A stretch of DNA of 64,000 nucleotides, taken from NCBI GenBank assembly GCA_005656395.1, contig SRSI01000055.1:620001-684000 (forward strand). Reading direction: 5' to 3'. Of the stretch, positions 23,394 through 36,035 are shown in pieces. Made by a program: the position numbers and the translations under genes. Source of the DNA: Strongyloides papillosus. Lineage: Eukaryota; Nematoda; Chromadorea; Rhabditida; Strongyloididae. Below the pieces are notes generated by a model. That model ran no database searches, was not told where the DNA came from, and was given only the letters and a program-made list of their open reading frames with translations. Each line of letters opens with the position of its first letter. Positions within the stretch are counted from its first letter, which is position 1.

Positions 23394-24113
23394 CATGGAA
23401 AATTACTTTACACATTTCATGTACATTTTTTATTAAAAAGACATTATAGTAATGACAAAATGAATGAAAAATTCAAAAGTGTTTTTTACTAGCCCGAGAT
23501 GAATATACAAATGATGACACACTGACAATACTGTAAAATTTGCCAATGAAACAAGGAACAATCGGGCAGATTTATTAAGACACATACAAAAACATTACCA
23601 CACCCTAATAAAGTAAAGGCAGTATTTAATGCTGACTTCATGTAGTTGAATAAAAAATATATATTCGTTATGGTTGATGAGTACAGTAAATTTGTAGTTA
23701 CATCTGTTTGTAAAAAACAGAACGATATCACAATGAAGTTAATCTTAATGAGATGTTTCTCAATGTTAGGTTATTCCAACATGTTACAATCTGATTATGG
23801 CCCTGCATTTATTGCAAATCCTGTAACTGATTATTTAACATCAGTAGAAGTTGAACAACAAATCAACCATCTTCATAATTATACAAGTAACGTTATAGTT
23901 TAGAAATTTAATAGGACATTACATAATGAAATTAGGATTCGCAAAGGTGAACCATTGTCTTCAATAACTACACATTTCACATATGCATACAACAGGTTTA
24001 AGAATGCAAGTACAAGATTTTCACCTGCACAAATCTTACTCATTACATCTGATCGCATTACAAATGGGTTACCAATACAAATGGATACAGTGGTATTCAT
24101 AACCTCATAAAAG
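23394..24113 (+). pseudogene. Integrase zinc region and catalytic core of element F, degraded
   Basis: After the insertion the frame shows a CKIC pair (about 23528), then the core from KYIFVMVDEYSKFV to LQSDYGPAFIAN (second catalytic Asp). The frame stops where a Glu codon is expected, giving TAG just before KFNRTLHNEIR, so the third catalytic residue is lost. A further stop follows before the C-terminal part. The integrase is inactive. Confidence 0.7.
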
Positions 24114-24145
24114 AAACAAAAAAACAGTTTCATGAACCTGATTTA

Positions 24146-24379
24146 ATGAGACATGGTTTTATACCTAAAGATGGAGACCTTGTTTTACAAAAAATAATTC
24201 ACCGAAAAGATGCCATTACCTCAGGAAAGAATCAACCTATTTGGGAAGGCCCTTTTAAGGTTAATAAAAATCTTTATGGTAATACATATGAAATACAAAG
24301 AATTGGTGATCATCACCGCACTAGATCTGCAGTTTATAAGGTCCATGCAGATCGTCTCAAATGTATATCTAATAGATAG
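24146..24379 (+). pseudogene. Integrase C-terminal (GPY/F-type) domain of element F
   Basis: 77 residues from an internal ATG to TAG at 24377-24379. Motifs: KDGDLVLQK, then WEGPFKVNKNLYGNTYEI, then KVHADRLK. This is the typical SH3-like GPY/F tail of Ty3/gypsy integrases that contacts DNA. It is much better preserved than the rest of element F. Confidence 0.75.
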
Positions 24380-24398
24380 TTGATATTCGCTATCTATT
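24370..24398. other. Perfect 9-bp hairpin after the integrase end
   Basis: AATAGATAG and CTATCTATT pair around a 10-nt loop directly at the integrase stop codon. It could be an RNA stem in the F transcript or a chance palindrome. Confidence 0.4.
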
Positions 24399-24649
24399 AT
24401 AACTTTAAATGTAACTACATGTATTTAATATCAAGTATTTATTAAACTTCTACAATGTTAAAAATTTACACTAATTACAACTAAACAACATTACCAATTG
24501 TAACAAATTACACATGAAAAACGAACAAACTTTATTTGTTCAAAAACAATTTTTAAGTATTACAAAAAACAAATATAAGAGTAAAAATAATATATCATTT
24601 ATACTTTGGAACTACGGAAAATCGATGAACGACGCTCCTAAATCTCATG

Positions 24650-26077
24650 TCATAAGGCAGAAACTCCAGCTGGAAATTCAACGTTGCATAAATTCTCTAG
24701 AATGCTGTCATCGCTATAGTATATCTTTATCTTGGTACTGAATGGAGGTCCACTGTTTTTCAATACAGCCTTATCAAAGGACGAATTATTTTGATTGGCT
24801 GGAACAACTTGAACAGTCCAAGACAATTTTTTACCTGTGGTTGTTTTGCAACAACGACAACCAGAACCATGCAAGCAAACAACCGCTTGTAACATTAGTA
24901 ACTTGACCAAGTAATCGCTCAATTTTTCAGTAAAGGCACAATTATCCAGAATTATGATTTGCGGATGACATAAACAACTTAACATTTCTTTCCATTCAAT
25001 AAACCTTGCCATTACAAAACGTTCCAGAATGAAAACCTTTAGTCCTTCTAGCAAAGGCCCACTAACTTAATCATCACAGTAGACTAAACGGAGTCCACTC
25101 CAACTAGGACGTAAATTGCGCGGAAACATGGTATTATTACAAACTGTCAACGATATTCCTTCAAATGGACTTTTAATATTTTTAGTCCAAATGGATATAA
25201 CATCATTAGCAGGAGTAGTGATCCCACAATCAACGAACTTTATAGGGGCACTCTCTTCTTCAGCCAAAGTACGATAAGTTGTAGTGGAAACAGAATCACA
25301 ATACTTTTTAAGTAGTCTAAAGGAATCCAATGACATAGTCATGTGTTACACAACCGGATGCTTGGGTATTTCTCCAAGTCTAATCAGCAATAACTGTGCT
25401 TCAATGATACGAGTATTGGCATCCAACACCTGTTTGTAGTCACTTATAACCCTTTCTTGATCCGAAAGTACATGAGCATCAGGATTGCGATATGGAAATT
25501 CAGATATTTCAGTAACAGTGGTCATAACAGTAGAAGCAGGAACAATTTGGGCCTTTTGTTGAACAGCAACCTCCAAACTCATAGAAACATCAGAGACTCG
25601 TCGTAGTCGCTTTCGGTCGACCCTACGTCGCTCCATTTCTAAGCTGTCATCCAGAACAATGATGGGACTACGCGCATCTTGTATGACTCTGGACAACCAA
25701 GGCTTGAAGATTCCAACGGTCGGGTCAAATCTTCTACGACACGACGCAGTCACTTTTGAATGTCCTGATGCTGTAACCACAATCTCATTGCCCACTACAA
25801 ACACATTATTCATGCACATAACTAACAAAAAACCACCTTTTGCTTTCATTTGGAGGAAGTGATTCCTCTGAATCACTGCTGATTAAAATAACTTCACTTG
25901 AAGATGTTAAACTGGAACCAGATTTATTATTAGCAACATTGGTTAAATCCTCAGAATCATCTTAGGATGTCTTTCTACTGGATGATCTCAACAAATCTAT
26001 AAAAAGATATATCACAAATAAGGAACAAATTTCAACTTACTTTGTACTTCAGCATCACTCATTGATCCTTGTGCCAT
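24650..26077 (-). pseudogene. Spliced gene of unknown family with SUMO-interacting-type motifs, broken
   Basis: Exon 1 is 26077-26041 (ATG, 37 nt), the intron 26040-25997 (44 nt, GTAAGT...TTATAG), and exon 2 runs from 25996 to the stop at 24650. Exon 2 is broken by TAA at 25962-25964, a frameshift at about 25845-25860 and TAA codons near 25346 and 25067; the last three blocks share one frame. Near the N-terminus is VILISSDSEES, a textbook SUMO-interacting motif, and later SPIIVLDDSLE fits the same pattern. A basic stretch (ERRRVDRKRLRR) and a helical QERVISDYKQVLDANTR follow, then CHPQIIILDN and a Cys-rich GSGCRCCKTT. G+C is visibly higher than around it. No family was recognised. It lies antisense, 270 bp beyond the integrase of element F. 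It could be a host gene or an antisense gene of the retroelement. Confidence 0.6.
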
Positions 26078-26152
26078 GATTCTTTTTTTAGCAACAAATC
26101 CAATCTTTGCGATGATATTTGCAATTAGTCAATTAATAATAAAATTTCAGGG

Positions 26153-26158
26153 TTTATA
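26153..26158 (-). promoter_or_regulatory. TATA-like box of the antisense gene
   Basis: TATAAA on the minus strand, about 76 bp upstream of the ATG at 26077. The position is plausible; the AT-rich background lowers confidence. Confidence 0.3.
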
Positions 26159-26185
26159 TGCTCTTATTAGATACCTCCTATCTGA

Positions 26186-26376
26186 AGGGGGATGGTACAT
26201 ATTAAAACACAAAAAAAATTACCAGATGCTCAATATCTAATAGTTAACGAACAGAAGTTTTAAAAGAATTAAACTCTTAATAACAGAAATTTAAAAAAAA
26301 GATTACTTAAAATTCACGCAAAAGTTTAAAAAGTAAAATAAAGTTTATTATTTTCTGGTGACGTACCCCATCCTAC
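26186..26376. repeat. Possible short LTR or inverted-repeat element
   Basis: AAGGGGGATGGTACAT on the left is mirrored by ACGTACCCCATCCT on the right. The left part looks like a polypurine tract followed by an LTR start (TGGTACAT), with a TG...CA-ended block of about 160 bp. No second copy was found, so a small inverted-repeat element is equally likely. Confidence 0.3.
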
Positions 26377-26380
26377 CAGT

Positions 26381-29289
26381 TTAGAGTTTAATACATATAT
26401 AGATACACTAACTTAAACATTTTATTATAATTATTTTATCATTCTTGTATATTTTTCTTTTATGTATTATATTAAATAAAACGCTTTAACAAAATTAACT
26501 TATCTAATAACGCACTATTAAATAATTACTCAAATTAATTTAAATTTATTTTGTTTTTATCGTTGTTCCTAACTAATTGTAGTAATTTGAACTAATTATT
26601 TTGCTTATATGGAATACATTAATCACCTGTGTTATTATCTTGTTATGTATTAATCTATTGCTGAATATTCCATTCCTTAAGGACTATGAATACTATGTAG
26701 TTTTATTTTGCCATAATGACGCAAAAATACATCGTATATTTTAGATTGTTATAAAATTTACTACTCCTTAAATGAATTTCTTTATTGTATTAACTTTATT
26801 CAAAAATACATTCAAGCTCATTCCTTATGTCATATTTACACAATTAACCTAATCATTATAATGAATACTGCTCCATTACTAACTCTCTGAACTTATTAAG
26901 ACGGTTCGTCATATTCATTTGTTGGTAAATTTCAACTGCCAGTTATTAAGATTAGTTTATAAGCAAATCAATTTCAAGTATCTCTTTCTTCAAAGAGACA
27001 ATAATTAAAAGTATTTGTTTGCTATCCAAAGCAAATTTGCTCCAGAAAGACTTTCTGTATACCAAATAGCAAACAACAACAAATCGAAGTTTATAAATTA
27101 TTAAAAGTAAATTCTATTCAATTATTGTAAAAATATATAGTGATTAAGCATTTCAAAGTCAAATTGTTTTTATACAAAGTTAATACACAAAAATTGGTAT
27201 ATCATCATAAAAGTATTAGAATATTATCTTTTAACAAAAAATATTGTCAAAAGAGTATTTCAATTTTCTTAGTATCTTTATGAAAATTTATTTAGAAGAA
27301 TACGATAAAACAATACGTTTAAAATTAGTTCAGTACGATGCATTGTTATCATGATATATCAAATTAAAAGTACAAAAATTTAAGATTTTTTATCTCCATT
27401 TATCTCTCTAAAAAAATATCAATTAAAATTTAACAAATAGATAAAATCTTTAATGTTTGCTATAGTAAACATATCACCAAAAAGGGATTAAATAAATGAC
27501 TATAAATAAGAAATTTTTGATAATTTCCATCATTTATCTGTATTACCATATCATAATTGATTGCCTTAACCCAAAATTACTAAAAAATTATATTTTAGGG
27601 GTTTTTCATAGAGGATAAGGAATATTATTAAAAATATATATTGTGAAAAATTAAGTTAATTATTATTAATTGTAAGTATGTTGTTGTTATTTATATTTAA
27701 TATTCTTAATAGGTGGTAAAGACCAATAAAAATTTTACTCTATGTAAAAGAAAAAAAAGTTTCATTCTTAAGATTTGAGAAATTATACTAAATTATGCTT
27801 TTTACTCTATATTTTAGCCCTATAAAATCATACATTTCAATTAAAAAAAATAAAATTATAAACAATTCGAAAATACTCTTACGGTAATTTATTATTTTTC
27901 ATTTCTAGTCTAGTTTTAAAAAAAAGACAACTTTGAATATAAATAAACTCAAAAAACTTTTTCGGGGATTTTTTTTTGTTGAAATTTTGACTTTCATGGT
28001 AAATTAAATATAAAAAGACGTCGAAATTTTAATATAGTGTCTTCAGAAAAATTATTAAAAACAATTTTATTTAAAATGACGTAGAAATGTTCCCACAAAA
28101 TTATCTATTGTCGAAATAAAAAAGTTTATATTTTTTACCAAAAATTTTTTTAAAATTGATATAAAGAAAGCACAAAAATGACGGCAATCAAAGAACTTAT
28201 TAAGAAATTCCTATTGTCGACATTTTATAACTACTAATGGCAATACATGGTTACCGTTTCTTAGATACCTGGAGAAATACTGACGCAGATCCCAAAGAAA
28301 TTTTAAGAAAAGTTTTATAAAACATAATTTTTTTAAATTTATACGTATTCGACATTCATTTACCGAATTCTAATGCACTTTTCTAAGACAAATAAATTTT
28401 AGCAAACGTTTTATGTAATTATTTATGTTTAAACTCTAAGCAAAGCTATAATAAATGTTTGGTGTAGCATTTCCAACGCAGAATAAAAATTTAAAGAATT
28501 AATTTATTAGCGTTTGTATAATTATGTGAGTAAGACAACCAGTAAAACCTTAAATCGTTACTATCAAAGAAGAAATTGTATATAAAACAACAATGATTAC
28601 GATTTATAATTTAATTACTATCTGAGAGTATAAAGGATTAGTATAAAGTGTTTAATTTTAACTACCTAAAGTAAGATTACAATTAAAATTGACAATAAAG
28701 CAAGCTAACTCATAAAAAAATGACAGTTTTGAAATTGTCTCAATCTATTGTATACTAAATTTACAACTTTTTTTGACTCGGGATAAAAGTACAATATTAT
28801 CTTAAAGCAAATTTAGATGAAATTAAGGTTATATTTTGTTTTAAGCTTTAAAAAGTGTCTTTTATACTTAAGCTACAAAGTCTTAAGTATCAAAGCTATT
28901 GACAAATCAAACAATTTTAGATATATGAAGTAATTTGGCGACAAATGAAACTGGATTTTATAACAAGCATCTAAAACAGTTATAAATACAGCAATGCTTT
29001 TTGACAATAATCTAGCAAATATACGTGAAAATTAAATAAAGAATCATGCATTGTATCAACAAAACTTACTTGAGAGAAGAATTTTTACAATATATAGGTA
29101 CGTTAAAAATAAGCTTAAGGTAGAGATCCGTAGCCTAAGTCTGACATATTTCTCAATTTAACATGTATCTATGTTAATGATAGCCTTACACGTCTCAATA
29201 ATTCTATTCCAATAATTAAACTATAATTAGAATTTAAAAATAAATTTGTTTCTCATATATTGATTTAACAAAATGGCATTCCTATTAAA
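26381..29289. other. AT-rich stretch, no gene seen
   Basis: About 2.9 kb of A/T-dominated sequence. I found no convincing exon, terminal repeat or long tandem repeat. Confidence 0.4.
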
Positions 29290-30350
29290 ATATTACTTTT
29301 TCACGTGACTAGTTTTATTAAAATTATAACAACTAATATTACCATCTTTCCTTTTTCCATATGACGATTTTCTACTCATATTTATTCGATTTGTAATATT
29401 CTTCGTCCTGAAATGATCAACATCTAAATCAAATGACATGAATATGGTTATCTTTAGTAATAGCTTGTTTAAATTAAGAATAATTCTTTCCACATGCAAA
29501 TACAGATCGATAATCCGCAGGTGTAACCTTTGTCAATGCCTCAATTTTTATTGTAGTAAACCTTCTTAATGCATTCCCGCATTCTTTCTTTCAACTAAAT
29601 TATCAACTTTTTTGCTCATTTCATTTATTTTCTCAAGTCATTTTGCTCTTCTATTAGTCAAAATTGTAAGTTCATTCGAAGCAGTTTGTATACAAATAGT
29701 TCCACTAAAATTTTTTTTCAAGTACAAAACGAGTTGTTCAAAATCGTCAAGCAATCTCGATACAAATGATACTGTTATTATATAAAGTGATCCAAAATAA
29801 AACTAAAAACATCAATTTAACTATGTTCTAGTATTCCCGACATACAACAATAAGATCCAAATTTATTATACTATACTCAAATATTTATGTTTTACAAAAC
29901 TTCTGCAACTTCTAATCTGTGAAAGTACTACTTAAAATATCATTCAAAAATCAAATGCTATCTTTGTTTTCTTTTAATTAACGATTTTTATATTACTAAC
30001 TTTTATTCATTTAGCATTTGAACAATGTCTGCAGGCAACTGCATTTGAATATAAATTACTAGGCACATGATTGTTATGTGTATTTTGCACATTCAAAGCA
30101 ACAGGTTGACTATTACTATGATAACTATAAGATAATTTAATATTTTTGTTATCAATTGGTAATCTATATTATCACCAAATAAACAACCATTATGATGATT
30201 TACAGGCGGACCGACTACACAGTTTTAAACAAATGAGTAATTATCATCTTCTGACAGAGCTTTAGTATACACACGTAATCTAATATTACGAAAGACATCA
30301 TCTAACGGCCAAACAAAGAATTTCTTTAGTTAGGTTTGGAATAGGTTAAA
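29290..30350 (-). pseudogene. Decayed retroelement gag remnant
   Basis: Between 29293 and 29499 the minus strand ends in CYNFNKTSHVKK, a nucleocapsid CCHC knuckle with its second Cys changed to Phe. Upstream (to about 29800) the broken frames read like a gag capsid and Lys/Glu linker (LLDDFEQLVLYLKKNF). At 30030-30345 another fragment reads PLDDVFRNIRLRVYTK. Stops and frameshifts are frequent. No LTRs or pol were found around it. Confidence 0.45.
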
Positions 30351-31338
30351 TAATTTTCATAAAATAGTATCTAGAAGACATTATTAAAAATTCTTATAAT
30401 ATTTATTATCTTGAACATACTTTTATGGGAAATACAATTAAAGATCGTGATTACCTAGTTATAAGTTATTTGCAAACTGCTCTACGAAAAATTCTCCAGA
30501 TATGTGCATATATAACTCTGCTCACTCTTCAGTTATAAATGTGGTATTATAATCATTTTGTAGCTGAGATACATACTATTATAATTTTATAAATAAATGT
30601 AGATTCTGAAAAAAGTTATAGACCTTCGAAATTTAAGTATATTTTTTAACTTTCAATTAATACAACTTTTTATTTAGAAGATATTTTTTTGATTGTTCTT
30701 TAATTTCAAAAGAGAAGCTCTTTTTGTTTGTTATATATCGTAGAAACATAAATCTAGTAATTATGTATAATTTTTTAATATAATAAAGAACCATAATTTT
30801 TTCTCCAAAATTTTGAAATTTTCTAACACAAAAAATGTTGATTTGGTAATTTGTAACAATGTGCTTTTATCATTTCGGTAAAATAAATAAATATCTATCG
30901 ATTGAGTATAGTACAATTAATTACAATTGATTTTTATAAAAGTTACGATTTGTCAAATTTCACTATTTTCATAATTTTGATGACGAAGAGAATTGTAAAT
31001 ATTCTGTTTTCTAACATTCACTGTGCAAAATATAACTGTTATAATTTTTTACACACGTAAATTAACATAATATATTATTTAATTGTTTATACATTGTTTA
31101 AAAAATAGAATATCTTCTAATACACAAACGTTTTGAAAAAAAATTGTGCAATGCTTTTACATTGATTAATACAATTACACACTATTTTTGCGTAGTTATT
31201 ACTCTATAGAAACATTTTCCACGTATCTTTTTGATGTATTGTACAATTAATCTTGTGTTTAAACTTTATACACTCAAAAATGAAAACTGTCGTTTTGACA
31301 AATACACTATAACTCTCCGATGTAGTGTTAAAAAAATA
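30351..31338. other. AT-rich stretch, no gene seen
   Basis: No coding or terminal-repeat signal found up to the target duplication of element B. Confidence 0.4.
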
Positions 31339-31343
31339 AAATA

Positions 31344-31637
31344 AGTTAAATTATTTTGATTGGCGTAGAAAAAAAGATCCGAACAAAGCAACTACACAAT
31401 ATTAACGTAGACTTTATTGAGTAAAAAACTAGAACTAAAATTATAACGATTAAATATAAAATTAGCGACAAAAAAAAATGAATAAAACGAATTATAAAAA
31501 TGATTTAAAATGAATAAATGAATTAATTTTAATTTATGGGATTTTCCATGACCTTTATCTTAGCACGATCCGAGGTTTGGCGCGCTCTGAGTATCATTTT
31601 CTTTTAGATTGGGTCCTTTGGAGTACTTGTTCTTACT
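31344..31637 (-). repeat. 3' LTR of element B
   Basis: 294 bp. On the + strand it runs from AGTTAAATTA to GTTCTTACT, so on the coding strand it begins AGTAAGAAC and ends TTTAACT. Confidence 0.95.
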
Positions 31638-31860
31638 CCTCCCTGCTTTAAAAGACTTTTTCTTACTCCATAAGAAAAGGTTGATCATTAAACTTAATTT
31701 GATAACTTGAAAATAATAATAATAAGTAGATATTGATAAGATTGAAAGTTTGATAATAGAATTGAAAAGTAAAATAAAACAGATTTTTTTTGGTATTTTT
31801 TGAATGGTTTATCAATTTTTTTGGTGTTTTTTGAAGTGAATTTGGCATTTATTTGTCCAT

Positions 31861-33735
31861 TTATGTACTTTGGTGGGGGAATTTTATTTTGTATGCAGAT
31901 ACAGCTTGTCTGCATCTTTTGTCGTTATTTTCAGGAGCATTGACGAGAATATCAGTAGCATTATTGATGATTTGATCTTCACTAATGTTCATGATTTGGT
32001 TTTCATATTTATTTGCCTGTACCTTAGTAATAACTTCTTTCTTTTTAGCATTTTTGATAAGTTCATTTAGTTGAGCCAAAATTTTTACATCTGATGGGTT
32101 AGATAAAGGTTCTCTGTCCTCCATCGTATAGTTGTATACTAAGTTATTAGGTTTTGTTCCTATTCCTTTATGTACACAATTATTGTAAATATTGACTACT
32201 TCGGTAAGTTTGTTTTGAACAGCATTTTTACCTCTATATTGTTTTAGTGGTTTATGCTTTTTATATTTTAAACGAATTGTTCTTATAAAGCGTTCTATTT
32301 TCCCGTTTGATTTGTGTTCCCCAGAGATTGCATAAGTAATCTTTGAAGTTGAGTAGAATTCACAGAATTTTTTTGATTTAAATATTTTTGCATTATCAGT
32401 ATGTACTTCTAATGGTTTAAGTTTGATTTCTAGTTGAATTTTTTCTAATGCTTGTATAGTTTCATAATCATTTTGTGCTTTTAAAACATAAGCAAATCCA
32501 TATCTGGAGTATCCGTCTATTCCAAAGAGAACTGGTCTGTCTGAGATGAATCCTACGTCTAAATATAAGATATCAAAAACTCTTCCAGGATTTGTGTGTT
32601 GTCTTTTTGAGCGGATGATTGTATTAATGTGTTGACATGTGGGACATTCTTTTATTTTATCCGAAATTAATTTAATTAATTTTGATGCTTCATATTTTGT
32701 GAGTTGATTTGTTTCAATATTTCTAAGTATATCATCTTTTATACCTTCTAAATGGGTATGTGCTTTGTTTACATGTAGATTTTGAAATAAAGATTCCGCA
32801 AGTTGTGTTGTTTTAGTCTTTCTAACATTTTCATGATCTGATAATTTATCATTGATATCCTCCTCACCTTCAGATGTTTGGTCCTCCTCTTGAATGAGAT
32901 TACCGGGATTTTCAACATCTTCAGCTGGAGTCTTTGGTTCATTTATTTTGGTGATAAGTAGTGAAGTGGGGTTGTGATTCCACGAAGTAATAATTTCATC
33001 GGTATTCGATTTGTGAATTTCCTTTGACGATTGACGAATAACTTTAAAGTTATTTTCTTTATCTTTAAGAATTAAATGATGTGGTGACTGAAGTGTATGT
33101 TCCATAATACGGCTAAGATAGTCGGGTACTATATTAGACTTACCAGTGACATAAATAATATCAATTGGATAAGATTCAAGTGTGAGTAATAAATCAAGAA
33201 ATTTGTGATTTTTACATGTTTGTTGAAGTCCAATAATAGGTTTATGGTCTGTATAGACCCTGACTAAATGTTGATGATTGAATAAATAATAGGAGTATAC
33301 CTCAATAGACTTTACCAAACTTTTCAGTTCAAGATATGTAGCATGTCGTTTTGAAAGAGTTGGTGGTAGGGTATATGCATTCATGGCAACTAATTTTCCA
33401 TTTTGTGATAACATGAAACCCATCCCTGATTGAGACGCGTCGGTTCGAATTTCCAGTGGTTCATGTGGGTTAATGAATCCGATAGATTTTGAATTTATCA
33501 ACTCATCAATGATTTTACTGATTAATTCCCTATGGTAGGCAGTTAGTTCAAACTGAGGCTTTTCCTGTGTATTAGATGTAAGTTTAAATAATGGTTCTGA
33601 ATATTCTTGAAAGTGTGGCATGTTTGTACGAAAGTAATTACATGCTAAGAGAAATGATAATAAATGTTTTTTTGTAACAATGTCTTTTCTAGTTAAGATT
33701 CGTTTGATACTACTACGAGCAGGTGTATATCCTTG
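31861..33735 (-). pseudogene. pol: Element B RT end, RNase H and integrase
   Basis: Continues the polyprotein frame after TAA (33736-33738); the first ATG is at 33621. RNase H: EIRTDASQSGMG, ELKSLVKSI, YTDHKPI and IVPDYLSR, all catalytic positions present. A long acidic, unstructured linker follows. The integrase has HxxxH...CPTC for zinc, then ILYLDVGF, VHTDNAKIF and SNGKIERFI, so the DDE triad is complete. The C-terminus is Lys/Asn-rich without a clear GPY/F block. This is the best preserved part of element B. No AT-hook is present in its linker, unlike A and D. Confidence 0.87.
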
Positions 33736-34371
33736 TTATGAGATTTCAAAACCCAAAAATGTCAATTTCTCTTTAAATAATAAACATTTGTTGTCGGATA
33801 GTTTCAATTGATTATGTTCTAATATTTGAATGACTGTGGTGAGATCATTGAAGTGAATATTTAATATTGTATTAAAGTCGGTGCTTGATGATTTGGAGAT
33901 GACTATAATGTCGTCAATATATGTAAATATTTTTCCTTGTTCGATTTGGTCCTTAAATAGGCTTTGTATACATAAACTGAAAAGTTGACTGCTATTCTTT
34001 GCCCCTTGTGGAAGACATAAATATTGATAAAAACGAATGTTATCCAGAGAAAAACAAAACTTTGCACGATCTTGTGGATTCAATAAGATTTGATTAAATG
34101 CGCTGTGGAGGTCTAAGCGTGAGAATAACATACTATTGGCTGGTGTGATATTTTGTATCATTTGGATGGTTGAGGTAGTACCTGTAATGATCTTCTGAGT
34201 AGCAGAGTTAATCATTCTGAGGTCGGTTACTAACCTGTACCTTTTCTCTTTATTTTCTTTCTCATTAACGTTATTGTTTTCTTTATCTTCACATGCAAAA
34301 TTGATTAAAGGTTCTTCATCTTTCTTTTCCACTAATATTACTGGATGAATGATTTCTGGATTTTTGGTTTA
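33736..34371 (-). pseudogene. pol: Element B reverse transcriptase core, bounded by two in-frame TAA codons
   Basis: Same frame as gag-PR. The fingers/palm motifs are YRLVTDLRMIN, SRLDLHSAFNQI, LPQGAKNSSQL and the catalytic YIDDIIV; LGFEIS lies just before the stop. The upstream TAA (34369-34371) falls after WLEAKIIE, inside the RT N-terminus, and the downstream TAA (33736-33738) is in the thumb region. Both positions are inside a conserved domain, so they are inactivating point mutations rather than a natural gag/pol boundary. Without an ATG near its start this block could not be made alone. Confidence 0.87.
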
Positions 34372-36021
34372 TTCGATTATTTTAGCTTCTAACCAAGATT
34401 GGACAATCTTTTTTCCTTGTTCTAATTGATGTATAGGTAGACGATAAAAAGGGTATTTGACTTTTTCTTGTTTAAAAAAAGTTTGACTTGGTGCTTCTAG
34501 TCTTGGTGTAATTTCAGTATCTTTAAATATGAATGTTGATTGAAATTTAGATTTAAATCTTTTCTGAGCTTCTTCTAAGATTTGATGATTTTTACCATCT
34601 TCTTCTTGGCTCTGTATAAATAAACTAATTTTTTGGTCATTATTTTGGTCTAAGGTTGGAGTTTCTTTTTTAGCATTTCCTTCACTTTGAATAAAGTCAG
34701 ATATCTTTACGAGTTTATTGTTTTGAAGATCAATAGCATAATTTGATAACTGTTTTAAGGTATTTATGCCTAATATGACATCCACTTGAATATCTCTTAA
34801 AGTCTTACTTATCATAGGGTTGGTAATACAAATTTCTTCTCCTTTCATTTTAAGTGGTATATTTGCTTTAGTCGAATAAATTGGGTTATTCCCATGGATT
34901 GTTTGAATATCATGTTGAGTATTTTTCTTTAATCTTAATTTCTTTGCCAATTTCTCTGAAATTGTGTCTACATTTGCACAAGTATCAAGAGCGACCCATA
35001 TTTTGTGATTATAAACAGTAGCTTTTTCCACTGTAAAATCAGGAAGGTCAGTTTTGGTCTTATTTTTTGATTTGATTGTTGTAAGTGCTATCTTTTGCTT
35101 ACTAACAGGATCCCATTTGTATTTTGAACGGCACTCTTCAGTCTTATGTGAGGTAAAGTTGCATCGTCCACATGGTTTCTTCTCAATAGGTTTGGCTACT
35201 TCCATTCCTTTACTTTTTTGAACGTTAAACTTGCGTTCTTTTTCTCTTTCTTCTCGAAGAGATTTGTTTAATTCAAATTTACTATGAATCACCTGGAGAT
35301 AATGTTCTATTGATAAATTTTTCTCGTTACTGTTTAAATGTTGTATAACACTAGCAGCTAGTAATTCATTGGAGTAAAAAACAGTTTCCTCAAGTCTTTC
35401 TTTGTAGTTTCTATGAGAGAATAAAGTTTTCACACATTTGTCTATATTTTTAACTTTCTCTTGAAAGTCTTCAAAACGGTAAGATCTGTGCTTTCTAATA
35501 GATGAAAGTTTTTCCTTAGCAGTTAATTTATCCAATTGACCTGAGAAATTGTTTTGAAGTAGTTCTATAGCTTCTTCGTAACATATAGCATCTTCAATTG
35601 CGTCTAAACAGTCATTGGACAATAACATCTTATGGTGTATAAATTTTTCCTCATTTTCTGTGATCTTCAAGGCTAACATTTGATTTTCGAATCTGATATG
35701 CCAATGGTGAAATGATCCAGTAGAGAATTTTTCTAAATTAAATGAATTGGAGATGGTGGAGTTCTTGCTCCTATCCAGTAGTGAGTCATGCATCATTTGC
35801 ATATTTTTCATCATCATATTAAGTAATGTAATTTGGTTGGCAATGTTGGTATTCTCAGATGGTATACTAGTACCCGTACCCGTGCCTGTATCTGTACCAG
35901 TTTGAGTTCCTGACATGGTTTCTTTTCCTTGCTCTGAGAGTATAATTCTTTGAAATACTTGTTCCTCAGTCTCAAATGGTGTCTTGGTAATCGGTAGTTT
36001 CTTCTGGGACCTAGTTAGCAT
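34369..36021 (-). pseudogene. gag: Element B gag-nucleocapsid-protease
   Basis: 550 codons from the ATG at 36021, which lies only 15 bp from the 5' LTR. Residues 37-52 are a GT/TGT-type repeat (TGTDTGTGTGTS). The capsid-like region includes FHHWHIRFENQML. The knuckle is CGRCNFTSHKTEEC (about residue 284). The protease site reads ALDTCANVDTI (about 344), where the invariant DTG/DSG glycine is replaced by Cys, so protease is probably dead; ILGINTLKQL follows as the second protease signature. The frame ends at TAA inside the RT fingers. Confidence 0.85.
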
Positions 36022-36035
36022 ACAACCTTGTTCCC

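Larger units (their letters stand above)
22110..24379 (+). mobile_element. Decayed LTR-type retroelement F (RNase H end to integrase)
   Basis: Recognisable pieces in order are the RNase H C-terminus, a split integrase zinc region, the integrase core and a well-preserved integrase C-terminus. It is interrupted by the 986-bp element at 22408-23393 and by several stops and frameshifts. gag, PR and RT are not visible. No LTR pair was found; a GAAGGGGGATGG purine tract at about 26185 is a possible 3' boundary. Confidence 0.7.

Noticed and set aside
15885..31115. Similarity between 15885-15950 and 31052-31115 (AATTAACATAATAT...GTTTATA)
   Set aside because: Short and A/T-dominated; not distinguishable from background without an alignment score.
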